Assembly: GCF_025148635.1 (NCBI RefSeq)
Contig: NZ_CP102269.1
Location: 2,170,001-2,234,000, forward strand
Direction: 5' to 3'
DNA from: Butyricimonas virosa
GTDB lineage: Bacteria; Bacteroidota; Bacteroidia; Bacteroidales; Marinifilaceae
Length of the DNA stretch: 64,000 nt
Each line of letters begins with the position of its first letter. Positions within the stretch are counted from its first letter, which is position 1. The translations under genes were made by a program, and so were the position numbers. The notes under the pieces are model-generated. The model had not been told where the DNA came from. It made no database searches and saw only the letters and a program-made list of their open reading frames with translations. Shown here one piece after another: positions 51,807 to 60,236 of this stretch.

Positions 51807-53381
51807 TTAATAGCGTGCTTGCCAATATTTGTTTTGGGTCATAAGTGAATTCTCGTTGAAAGCCGGGTAACCGACGGGCATGTATAGGGCCCCGTTATCC
51901 ACGTCTTGTTGAGTCATTTGAGTGGCGTGGAATTTAGACAATTCTGTTTTCCAGTATCCATTACGGACGATGTCATACCATCTTTTTCCTTCCCATAAAA
52001 GTTCTTTTTCCCGTTCCTTGAAAATGATGTACCTTAGGTTGTTTCCTTCCGTGGCGGCATTGTAATCATGACTCCGGTTTCCGTAGGCCCTTTCCCGGAT
52101 ACGGTTCAGGTCCTTTGCGGCGAGATCATTCTTGTTTATGCGAGTGTAACACTCAGCCCGGAGGAGAATGAGGTCTGCCAGGCGATAAATGATGTGGTCA
52201 CAGGCGAAACACTCGAATTTACCTTGGCTCCATGAAGTTGTTCCCAGTTGTGCTTTCCGGAATTTGTACGGGTAGGCATATCCCTCGGCCAGAGCGTGCC
52301 ATTCAGCGTTTTTACGGATTGTGTCGAGGTCATAGAAATAGGCCAATCGACGTTTGTCTCCTTGGTATACCCCCTCGGCGATCATCCCTTCAAAGTGCCC
52401 CGGGTACATTTTATCCACGGTTGTTTCGAACATGCGAGCGTAGCAGTATTTGATGTCTCCCCGTCCGTCTTCCGGGCGAATTGGGAACGTGACGAATTCT
52501 TCCATGGGTGTCCAGGGATTACGGGTTGCCTCCACGTAATTGAATTTAATTTCAAAGATTCCTTCGTCACTTCCACCGGGTAGGACTTTGGTACATACTT
52601 CTTCGGGATCGCTAGCTAAGGTGTAATGGCAGGAGTCAATCACGAAGTTGGCGGCGTTAATGGCCTCCTGCCATAATTCCGGTTCGTTATTGATGGCTGC
52701 CTTCCACGCGCAAAGGTCTGCCTTGAGAGCCTGGGCGATTTCCTTGGATGGGGTGGCTTTGTCGGTTACCTGTGACCCGTTGGCATCGATCAGACCATCG
52801 TGCAGGGGCAGAAGTTTAATTGCCAGATTGGTTTCGTCTAGAGCGAATTGTAGTATATCGGCAACGGATGATTTCGTTTTTTTAGAAATATCTCGGCTGT
52901 CAGTCTGTAAAGGAGCCTCTCCCCATTTTTGGGCAATGCGGAAATAGGTGAATCCCCGGTAGAAATGTGCCAGTCCGATGTAATAATCTTTTCTGTTTTG
53001 GGTAATCTCGGCTTTGTCAATGTTTTCCAATAAAATGTTGGCGTAGCAAATTATTGCATAGTGTGAGTTCCAGAAAAAGTCAACGTAAATCGGAGTAAAT
53101 TGCGTGGCATCCCAGTTGAAACTTTTTTGTGCAGAGGTACTTCTTAGTGTGTCGTGTACAAAACCGAGGTCGATGGGAGTTTTATTTGCGTTAAAGGCAC
53201 AAGTACTTCTAAACTCATCCCGGAGGGCATTTAGGGAGGTTTCAATGTCTTTTTCCGTTTTGAAATAGTTCTCGAAAGTGACCGAGTTTTCAGGGATTAC
53301 TTCTAACCCATCCGTACAGGCAAAGCAGCCCCATAATATGCTTAGTATGAATAATATCTTGTTTGATTTCATGGCTATCAT
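51807..53381 (-). CDS. SusD/RagB-family lipoprotein (locus three)
   Basis: 524 residues from the Met at 53381, whose ATG overlaps the SusC stop as ATGA; a Met three codons on (53372) is equally possible. Lipobox CFAC (Cys22 or nearby). SusD traits: VIPENSVTFENYFKTEKDIETSLNALRDEF, GLAHFYRGFTYFRIAQKWGEAPL, DHIIYRLADLILLRAECYTRIN and FKEREKELLWEGKRWYDIVR. It caps the SusC channel encoded upstream. Nine-residue-longer than the locus-two protein and clearly a different subfamily (the RagB-like E-K-E-L-L-W-E-GKRWYD ending). Confidence 0.96.
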   Translation of the reverse strand: MIAMKSNKILFILSILWGCFACTDGLEVIPENSVTFENYFKTEKDIETSLNALRDEFRSTCAFNANKTPIDLGFVHDTLRSTSAQKSFNWDATQFTPIYVDFFWNSHYAIICYANILLENIDKAEITQNRKDYYIGLAHFYRGFTYFRIAQKWGEAPLQTDSRDISKKTKSSVADILQFALDETNLAIKLLPLHDGLIDANGSQVTDKATPSKEIAQALKADLCAWKAAINNEPELWQEAINAANFVIDSCHYTLASDPEEVCTKVLPGGSDEGIFEIKFNYVEATRNPWTPMEEFVTFPIRPEDGRGDIKYCYARMFETTVDKMYPGHFEGMIAEGVYQGDKRRLAYFYDLDTIRKNAEWHALAEGYAYPYKFRKAQLGTTSWSQGKFECFACDHIIYRLADLILLRAECYTRINKNDLAAKDLNRIRERAYGNRSHDYNAATEGNNLRYIIFKEREKELLWEGKRWYDIVRNGYWKTELSKFHATQMTQQDVDNGALYMPVGYPAFNENSLMTQNKYWQARY

Positions 53382-56300
53382 AATTTAATCGTTATACCTA
53401 AAGTGAGTTTGCGTGCTAACGGGTAGTTTTTACCATCATCAAGCCCGGTGTTTATATCCACGGTTTCCGGGTCGAGTCCGGAGTAGTTCGTGATGTTCAA
53501 CAGGTTTTCTCCACTGAAGAACACGCGAACGTCTTTAATGTATATTTTCTTCAGGAGATTTTTAGGAAGTGTATAACCGATAGTCAGGGTTTTAAGTTTT
53601 AGATAATTTACTTTTTCCACGTAACGGTCTATGATTGGTGACCAGCTATCATTAAAATTGTTGAGTTCTGCTTTGGGATAGGTGCTGTTGTCACCTTCTT
53701 TTTCCCAGAAAGATACCTTCTGTATGTCTTCAAAGATGGGGTACAGGGAGGTTTCTTTGCTTGTTGAGACAATCGGGAGCAGGTTGATCATGTCTCTTCC
53801 CAGAGAGTAGGACCACAGCATATTCAAGTCGAAGTTTTTCCATTTGATTTCGTTCACAATACCACCGTATAGTATGGGCAAACTACTGCCGATGTACACG
53901 ACGTCCGATGTGCTGTTGATGTAACCGTCCCCGTTCACGTCGACGATCTGTAAATCTCCGGGTTTGTAAAATACATCTGAGAAGTATTGCTTCTCGATGG
54001 CCCGGTACGTGCCGTCTTGGCGGTAGTAGTATTTAATATCTTCCTCGGACTGGATATATCCCGTTGTCTTGTATCCCATGATGTTTCCGACGGGCTTTCC
54101 GATAATGTAGCTGCGACTATTCCCGATCATGTCACTCATGTTCATATCTTTCCCGTTGTAGGTTTCCAGTAGTTTGTTCCAGTTTTTTGCAAAGTTGACG
54201 GAGATGGTCCAGAAAGAATCATCCGTCCGCATGATGTCATATTTAATGTCGAATTCAATACCTTCGTTTGAAAGGGCTCCGGCATTTCTCCACATGGCAG
54301 AGTAACCGGAATGATTCCCCGGGATCGGGGTTTTGCTTAACATTTTGTCCGTACGGCGGTAGTAATAGTCGGCTGTGACGGAAAGGCGATAATTGAAAAA
54401 GTTCATATCAAGACCGAGGTCATATTGCTTGGTTTCTTCCCAGCCAAGTTTGGGGTTATAATATCCTTCCTGTAAATCAGGGGTAATGATGGGGTTGCCC
54501 TCGTAAGAACCTTGTCCACCTAAAAGTAATCCGTAAGCTAGGTAGGGTTGGTTGAACTGGTTTCCGGAGACTCCGTAACTGAAACGAAGTTTACCAAAAC
54601 TTAATGCCCCGAACCATTGCATGAAGTTTTCTTCCGAGAAGTTCCAAGCTATGGCAGCCGACGGGAAGGTGGCCCAGCGTAAATCCCTCCCGAATACGGA
54701 ACTTCCGTCTCTTCTTAACGTGGCGGTTAACATGTATCTTTCCTCGAAGACATAGTTAAGACGGCCGAAATAACTCATCATTTTTTTCTCGGTGAAATCG
54801 GACTGGTAGTCTTTTAGGGCTTGCGTGTAATAGTCCCTATCTGCGAGAGAGGGCCACCCGTATTTCGTGGCATAATGTACGTAGTCACTTGGACCGTTTT
54901 GGGCGGTTCCCCCGATATAATTGTACTGGTCGTACTGGTAGGAATATCCCAGCATGACATCTAATTTGTGACGTTCGCCGAAGATTTGCTGGTAATTGAT
55001 CAAGGCTTCGTCCAGAATTGTGTATTCCCGGCTAACCTCTCCGTTGGTTAAGGATTCTTTCGGGTCATTTAGCCAGGAAGGCGAGAAGTAATTTCGGTTA
55101 TTTTGTGAATAGTCGAGAGAAATCGTGTTGGAAATATTCAGACCTTTCATGAGGTCCAGTTTTAAACCGAAGGTGCTGCGTAGGCGGTAGGTGTTGTTTT
55201 TTTCCTCTACACCCCGTAGGCCTTTTAATACCTCTTCGGTAACCGTGTTGTTGCCCGGTAGCAAGGTGGATTGCGATAGTGGGTCACCCGGAATGACTTC
55301 AACCTCATTCCCGGCAGAGAAACCGGAACTTTTCACGCCCCGGCTACGATCGGAGAAGGCCAGGTAATTTCTGAAGTCCACGGTTAACATGGGAATCGGG
55401 TTCATGATGAAGTTACCCATCAGGTTTATCCGGGAGTATCCGGTTCCTTTCAGAATACCCTCTTCATCGTAGTAACCTAATCCTACGGAATAAGTCATTC
55501 GTTCCGATCCACCAGATGTTTGGATATTAGCATTCAGTGTTTTGGTGGCTTGGAAATAGTATTTATAAAAGTTGGTAGAGTTGTTGTAGAAAGGGTTTAA
55601 GCTATCTTGTAATTCATCTCCGTTCTTGTTCCCGGAAACAGTCCCGTCTCCCCAGTAGGCATCGTATGAACCGCCCTTGGCGTAAGCCTCTTCATAAGAG
55701 GTGGGATAGATATACATATTTTTATCTTGATCTTTATAAGCTTTGCGGGCATTGAAACGTTGTAACAGGCGGAAATTGCGTTCCGCTTTCCCTCCGGTTT
55801 GCACGGGGTATTCCGGTAGCACGTTGTACGTGTATGAAAAGTTGACATCAAATTGAGCGGATTGATTTTTACGGCCTTTTTTGGTGGTCACGATGATTAC
55901 CCCGTTGGCTGCTCTTGATCCGTAAAGGGACGTGGCGGAAGCATCTTTCAAAATTTGGATGGATTCGATCACTTCCGGGTTCAAGTCTGCTAACCCGTTT
56001 GTTCCGGTTACCGGGGAAGTGAAGGAGGCCATAGGTACCCCGTCAACAACCCACAGGGGGTTCGAGAATCGTCGTCCGCTTTCCACGCTGAGGGAGTTGT
56101 ACCCGCGAATGGTGACTTGAGTTCCTCCGCCACCGGGGGCTCCCGTGATGTTGGTTACGTCCATACCAGCTACTCGTCCTTGTAAAAGGTTGGCGATGCT
56201 TGGAGAAGGGATTCCTTTGATGGATTCTGCTTTCACGACAGAGATGGCTCCCGTCATTTCCCGTTTGTTGGTTTGTCCGTAGGCAACAACGTGTACTTCA

Positions 56301-56926
56301 TCCAGTTCTGAAATGTCTTCTTCCAGAATAACCACGAGGTCTTTATTTCCTTTGAATGGAATTTTCTTGGTTTTATAGCCGACGAACGAGCATACGAGGT
56401 TTCCGGATGATACAGGAAGCTCGAGGACAAATTTACCGTTGACATCGGTGGCGGTTCCCAGTAACATACTATCTAGTTTGATGGTTACTCCCGGCATGGG
56501 CTCGCCTTTTTTGTCTTTCACGATACCCGATATTCTGTATTTTTTCACGTCGTCTGTTTTGGGAGTGGCTTTCATGACGATGATAAATTCCCGGTTTATT
56601 TCAAAGGTTAATCCCCGCTTTGTCAGCACGTGATGTAATAGGTCTTTTAATTCGATCTGGTCGAAATCGGCTTTGACTTTGGCATTTTTATCGAGCATAT
56701 CGTTGTTGTACATCACGATACATCCCGTCTGTTTGCGGATTTCCCGGAATAGTTCTTCATAGGTTGTTTCGCCCATGTTCACCTTCATCTGGTATTGTCC
56801 TAGGGAGTTGGCACTTGCTCCGAATAGGAAGCCTACGAGTAGAATCATTGTTAATCGCATAATCAAAAAGATTTTCCAACGTTCGCTTTTTTTGAAAGCG
56901 AACCCTGTTAATGGATTTTTTTTCAT
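53378..56926 (-). CDS. SusC/RagA TonB-dependent channel with STN domain (locus three)
   Basis: 1182 residues. The cytoplasmic-looking N-terminal extension (about 1-20) precedes the signal segment (MRLTMILLVGFLFGASANSLG). STN domain (MGETTYEELFREIRKQTGCIVMYNND), carboxypeptidase-like domain (GIVKDKKGEPMPGVTIKLDS), plug (LDEVHVVAYGQTNKREMTGAISVV, IANLLQGRVAGMDVTN and SATSLYGSRAANGVIIVTTKKG) and a barrel ending LTLGITIKL. The STN domain signals to the FecR encoded upstream. It imports a ligand together with the SusD that overlaps its stop codon. Confidence 0.96.
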   Translation of the reverse strand: MKKNPLTGFAFKKSERWKIFLIMRLTMILLVGFLFGASANSLGQYQMKVNMGETTYEELFREIRKQTGCIVMYNNDMLDKNAKVKADFDQIELKDLLHHVLTKRGLTFEINREFIIVMKATPKTDDVKKYRISGIVKDKKGEPMPGVTIKLDSMLLGTATDVNGKFVLELPVSSGNLVCSFVGYKTKKIPFKGNKDLVVILEEDISELDEVHVVAYGQTNKREMTGAISVVKAESIKGIPSPSIANLLQGRVAGMDVTNITGAPGGGGTQVTIRGYNSLSVESGRRFSNPLWVVDGVPMASFTSPVTGTNGLADLNPEVIESIQILKDASATSLYGSRAANGVIIVTTKKGRKNQSAQFDVNFSYTYNVLPEYPVQTGGKAERNFRLLQRFNARKAYKDQDKNMYIYPTSYEEAYAKGGSYDAYWGDGTVSGNKNGDELQDSLNPFYNNSTNFYKYYFQATKTLNANIQTSGGSERMTYSVGLGYYDEEGILKGTGYSRINLMGNFIMNPIPMLTVDFRNYLAFSDRSRGVKSSGFSAGNEVEVIPGDPLSQSTLLPGNNTVTEEVLKGLRGVEEKNNTYRLRSTFGLKLDLMKGLNISNTISLDYSQNNRNYFSPSWLNDPKESLTNGEVSREYTILDEALINYQQIFGERHKLDVMLGYSYQYDQYNYIGGTAQNGPSDYVHYATKYGWPSLADRDYYTQALKDYQSDFTEKKMMSYFGRLNYVFEERYMLTATLRRDGSSVFGRDLRWATFPSAAIAWNFSEENFMQWFGALSFGKLRFSYGVSGNQFNQPYLAYGLLLGGQGSYEGNPIITPDLQEGYYNPKLGWEETKQYDLGLDMNFFNYRLSVTADYYYRRTDKMLSKTPIPGNHSGYSAMWRNAGALSNEGIEFDIKYDIMRTDDSFWTISVNFAKNWNKLLETYNGKDMNMSDMIGNSRSYIIGKPVGNIMGYKTTGYIQSEEDIKYYYRQDGTYRAIEKQYFSDVFYKPGDLQIVDVNGDGYINSTSDVVYIGSSLPILYGGIVNEIKWKNFDLNMLWSYSLGRDMINLLPIVSTSKETSLYPIFEDIQKVSFWEKEGDNSTYPKAELNNFNDSWSPIIDRYVEKVNYLKLKTLTIGYTLPKNLLKKIYIKDVRVFFSGENLLNITNYSGLDPETVDINTGLDDGKNYPLARKLTLGITIKL

Positions 56927-56994
56927 ACATTTGTAATATTAAGTTTTGACTGAACTGGGACCGAAAGGTGGTGCGAACACCTGACGGTCTTTTT

Positions 56995-58170
56995 TTATTT
57001 CTCGTATATCTGGATTACATTTCCATTCACTTTAAAATAAACATTAGATGTTTTTTCAATAAATTGAAGCATGAATAACAGGGTGTTGCTTCGTTTGATG
57101 GCACCCGTGAATTTGAAATTACGTATCTTGCTGTTTGCGAAGAAGAAGTCCACGTCGTACCAGCGGCTTAACTGTGATACAAGTTGTTCCAGGGGCATAT
57201 CGTTGAATTCGAACATCCCGTCTTTCCAAGAGACATAGTCCGTGACATCTACTTTCTGTGTTTCCAGCGTCCCGGATTTATTCTTTGCGATGGCCTGCCA
57301 TCCCGGTTTTAGAATACATTTTTCATGTTGATAGTACACCTCTACTTTCCCACTCACGAGAGTTATAGCTGTGGTCGTTTCATCCTCGTAGGCGCTGACA
57401 TTAAACGAAGTTCCGAGAACTTTCGTGTCGGAGTACGGGGTGTGGACGATAAAGGGGTGGAGAGTGTCCCGTTTTACTTCAAAATAGGCTTCTCCTTTCA
57501 CGCTGACCTCTCTCGTGTTACCCGAGAACCGGACGGGGTATTTTAGTTCGGTTTCGGAGTTTAGCCATACCTTGGTTCCATCCGAGAGTGTAAGGATGTA
57601 TTCTCCTCCGCGGGAGACAACAAGTGTGTTGTACTCGACGGTTTCATCCGTTTCTCGTGTTGAAAGAGAGTCACTAAGCTCGTATTTTAGTCCGGTGTTT
57701 TCACCATCTTTCACGATGGTGTTTTTGATTTTTATTTCGAAGGTATCATCAGCATTTAATTGAATCTTTTTCCCATTGTCAAAGATCAAGGTGGCTTTAG
57801 GACTACCGCTTTTCACTTGAGCCAAGTCGAGGATCGTTTTTTCCGGGACGGGTTCGTGAGGAATGAATCTTGTTACTGCAAAAAGAATTAAGCAAGCGGC
57901 TGCAACACCGGATACAAGGTATTTCCAATGGAAGGATTTCTTTTGTTTTTTCAGCCGGAAATTCAATTTTTCTTTTCCTTGCAGGGAATTGATGCGTTTC
58001 CATGTCTGGGCGTGTGCGAGCTGGTAATGAGTCTTGCTTAACCTTTCAAATAGATCTTGATTTTTAGGGCTCGTATCGAGCCAGTCCCGAACAAGTTCTA
58101 TCTGTTCCGGAGAGGCTTTTCCTGTCCAACAGGCTTGAATAGCTTGAAATATGTTGTCATCTATTTCCAT
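56995..58170 (-). CDS. FecR-family anti-sigma factor (locus three)
   Basis: 391 residues: N-terminal sigma-binding part (PEQIELVRDWLDTSPKNQDLFERLSK), membrane helix (YLVSGVAAACLILFAVTRF, about 85-103), FecR domain (VSRGGEYILTLSDGTKVWLNSETELKYPVRF, about 188-218) and C-terminal DUF4974 (LEQLVSQLSRWYDVDFFFANSKIRNFKFTGAIKR). Controls the sigma factor encoded 118 bases upstream on the same strand and senses the SusC encoded next. Confidence 0.95.
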   Translation of the reverse strand: MEIDDNIFQAIQACWTGKASPEQIELVRDWLDTSPKNQDLFERLSKTHYQLAHAQTWKRINSLQGKEKLNFRLKKQKKSFHWKYLVSGVAAACLILFAVTRFIPHEPVPEKTILDLAQVKSGSPKATLIFDNGKKIQLNADDTFEIKIKNTIVKDGENTGLKYELSDSLSTRETDETVEYNTLVVSRGGEYILTLSDGTKVWLNSETELKYPVRFSGNTREVSVKGEAYFEVKRDTLHPFIVHTPYSDTKVLGTSFNVSAYEDETTTAITLVSGKVEVYYQHEKCILKPGWQAIAKNKSGTLETQKVDVTDYVSWKDGMFEFNDMPLEQLVSQLSRWYDVDFFFANSKIRNFKFTGAIKRSNTLLFMLQFIEKTSNVYFKVNGNVIQIYEK

Positions 58171-58288
58171 GTTTCTGTTTATCTTTTATTAGTTAAACAG
58201 ATTTTTGGTTCGGACGGGTGAATGAAATAAGAAAAAAATAAAATATTTTTGAAATATATCTGATAAACAGTGTGCTGAAAATGTTTTT

Positions 58289-58864
58289 TTATTGAAAATT
58301 CTGGGGGTATAACATGAAAAGCAAGAACATTTTCTTGTATTCTTCTAATTCTGATCGTAATTCTCTCATTCCGGCTTTTAGTAATGTTTTCACGGTATTA
58401 ATGGATACTTCCAGCTCATCCGCAGTCTCTTGATAGGAATGTCCTTGACACATGACAGATTGGACGACTTGTTGTGTCTTTTCAGGAAGTTTCCGGACGG
58501 CAGCCAAAATGGTTTCGATGACGGTTTCATCCAGTAGATAGGATTCCTCTTGAGCTATGGCGTAATGAGGTAAATCTAATTGCTCCGTGGGTAATCCTTT
58601 TTTGGCAATCTGGTTCATACAGGCATTTTTCACGATCGTGAAAAGGAATGTTGACAAAGCGTTTGGATGGATATGTTCATAAAGTTCTTTTTCCCATAGT
58701 TTCACGAATTGCTCCAGTACCGTGTCCTCAGCTTCCGGTAGATCATGGAGTAGGTCATCGGCGAACACAACTAAAGGTTTGTAATACCTGTCAAACAGAG
58801 CATTCATACCTTGTCTTTTGCCGGCTTGTAGCAAAGCTATTATTTGTGCATCATTGACGCTCAT
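58289..58864 (-). CDS. ECF RNA polymerase sigma factor (locus three)
   Basis: 191 residues. Region 2: MNALFDRYYKPLVVFADDLLHDLPEAEDTVLEQFVKLWEK; region 4: LPEKTQQVVQSVMCQGHSYQETADELEVSINTVKTLLKAGMREL. Co-directional with fecR and susC, unlike the divergent pair of locus two. It starts 7 bases after the thioredoxin-like lipoprotein gene, so both are on one transcript. Expected to drive the susC promoter in the fecR-susC gap. Confidence 0.94.
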   Translation of the reverse strand: MSVNDAQIIALLQAGKRQGMNALFDRYYKPLVVFADDLLHDLPEAEDTVLEQFVKLWEKELYEHIHPNALSTFLFTIVKNACMNQIAKKGLPTEQLDLPHYAIAQEESYLLDETVIETILAAVRKLPEKTQQVVQSVMCQGHSYQETADELEVSINTVKTLLKAGMRELRSELEEYKKMFLLFMLYPQNFQ

Positions 58865-58871
58865 ATCCTAT

Positions 58872-59384
58872 TCACATGATTTGTTCTATTTTTCCGATTA
58901 GCTGCTTAGCGGAGAGACTCATTTGTTCTACGGCCATCCAGGTCACGATGTTTTCCCGGTTGACGAGATAGACACGGGGAATGGTGCTATTGGCAAAAAG
59001 GGAAAAGACTTTTTCGTTCGGGTCAAGATAGAACGGCATGGTAAAGTTTTGTTCTTTCCAGAAAGCGTTGACGACTTCGGTTGTTTCCCCGCGGGAGATG
59101 GTGACGAGTCGGAAGGTGGGATGGTCTTTCATTTCATTCCATACGCTGTCAATCTTCGGGAGTTCCCGCTTGCAATCGCCACAGGTGGTAACGAAGAAAA
59201 CTAATAGGGTTGTGTTTCCCGATAAATCGTCACTATGAAGTTCTTCCCCGGTCGGGCTTTTCACGGTGAATTCCGGTAATTTGTCGTTTTCTTCGATATA
59301 ATTTATGACATCTTCTTTTTCGTCTTTAATACAAGAAAGAAGAAGTAATGTAAACGCGAGTAACGTGACGAATATTGTTTTCAT
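58872..59384 (-). CDS. Thioredoxin-like lipoprotein upstream of the ECF sigma gene
   Basis: 170 residues. Lipobox LLSC (Cys18), then a thioredoxin/TlpA fold with the redox motif TTCGDCKREL (Cys68/Cys71) and the cis-Pro segment STIPRVYLVNREN. It is anchored in the membrane facing the periplasm. It has no DUF4369 domain, unlike the three TlpA proteins in the other loci. First gene of the operon before sigma, fecR, susC and susD; its tie to a sigma gene hints that redox state could be part of the signal (inference). Confidence 0.9.
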   Translation of the reverse strand: MKTIFVTLLAFTLLLLSCIKDEKEDVINYIEENDKLPEFTVKSPTGEELHSDDLSGNTTLLVFFVTTCGDCKRELPKIDSVWNEMKDHPTFRLVTISRGETTEVVNAFWKEQNFTMPFYLDPNEKVFSLFANSTIPRVYLVNRENIVTWMAVEQMSLSAKQLIGKIEQIM

Positions 59385-59509
59385 TTTTTACGAATTCAGT
59401 TTCAATTAGACCGTGAAATTAGCGAATAACATCGAATTATAAAAATATTACGTATTTTTTGCCTTGTGAAGTAAGTATATATACACAAGTGGGGAGCCTA
59501 GAAATCGCG

Positions 59510-59517
59510 TATGTTTG
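59510..59517 (+). promoter_or_regulatory. -7 box upstream of the CDO-like gene
   Basis: TATGTTTG matches TAnnTTTG and lies 25 bases before the ATG at 59542. No -33 TTG at proper spacing. Confidence 0.45.
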
Positions 59518-59541
59518 TATGCAGTAAAAAAGAAGAATAGT

Positions 59542-60090
59542 ATGAATAAGATATTGCAAGAAGATTTTGACTTGGCTCCATGTATGGTTGCCGGATATGA
59601 AAGTTTTATGAATGGTTTGTTGAATATCGTGCATTCCGGGCCGATCTGCGAGAGCGTGGGTGAACAGATCAAGTCGTATGTGCTGGATTTTGTTCAAAAT
59701 CACCCATTGGATTCTTTTGATCGCTTTTCGGATGAGACCTATATGCGGAATTATATCGGCCGGGATACGGAATCCGGCTGGGAGGCTATCGTGATGTCGT
59801 GGAAGAAAGGAAACCGTACGGCCATTCATGCTCATCCTCAATTTGCTGGTTACACGTTTGCCGATGGGGAGTTCTTGGTTGAGGTTTTTGAACCTTTTAA
59901 AGAGGGGATTCGTCTGGTTCAAGAGATGACAATTAGCGATATTCACGGGTTATATGCTATCGGTGAGGCTGGTAAATTCAACAATCATATTCACCGGATT
60001 ACCTGTTTAAGCGATATGGCCCACAGTTTACACGTGTATTCGGATGATGCGTTGAAAGGGGAGAAGCTGGACGGACGAATAGTGTATTAA
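59542..60090 (+). CDS. Cysteine dioxygenase-like cupin
   Basis: Start at ATG 59542 (MNKILQEDF), 182 residues; an upstream TTG-start frame would overlap the promoter box. The cupin has the CDO-type iron ligands: His96 and His98 (IHAHPQ) and His151 (NHIHRI). Arg69 in the YMRNYIG block and Tyr166 in AHSLHVYS match substrate-binding Arg and the Tyr of CDO. There is no Cys equal to the crosslinked Cys93 of mammalian CDO, as in many bacterial thiol dioxygenases. It likely oxidises cysteine or a similar thiol with O2; in an anaerobe this may serve thiol detoxification (inference). Confidence 0.8.
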   Translation: MNKILQEDFDLAPCMVAGYESFMNGLLNIVHSGPICESVGEQIKSYVLDFVQNHPLDSFDRFSDETYMRNYIGRDTESGWEAIVMSWKKGNRTAIHAHPQFAGYTFADGEFLVEVFEPFKEGIRLVQEMTISDIHGLYAIGEAGKFNNHIHRITCLSDMAHSLHVYSDDALKGEKLDGRIVY

Positions 60091-60175
60091 TTTTACATTT
60101 TAAATTTTAGATTCTGGCCGCACAAGGCCGATGCTTTTTCATCCTAAATTCTACATTACTTTAAACTTTTCTTTA
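60090..60175 (+). repeat. Dispersed intergenic hairpin repeat, copy C
   Basis: ATTTTACATTTTAAATTTT followed by AGATTC and hairpin GGCC-GCACAA-GGCC (60116-60129), then GATGCTTTTTCATCC and AT-rich DNA. It matches copy B at 30152 over about 85 bases, and its AT part matches copy A at 9705. It begins at the CDO-like gene's stop codon. Confidence 0.75.
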
Positions 60176-60193
60176 TTTTCAATTGTAAAATAT

Positions 60194-60201
60194 TATTTTT
60201 G
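60194..60201 (+). promoter_or_regulatory. -7 box upstream of the POT/MFS gene
   Basis: TATTTTTG matches TAnnTTTG, 35 bases before the ATG at 60237. No -33 TTG at proper spacing. Confidence 0.45.
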
Positions 60202-60236
60202 TCGGCGTGTGTGAATGTTAGTAATAAATTAATAGT

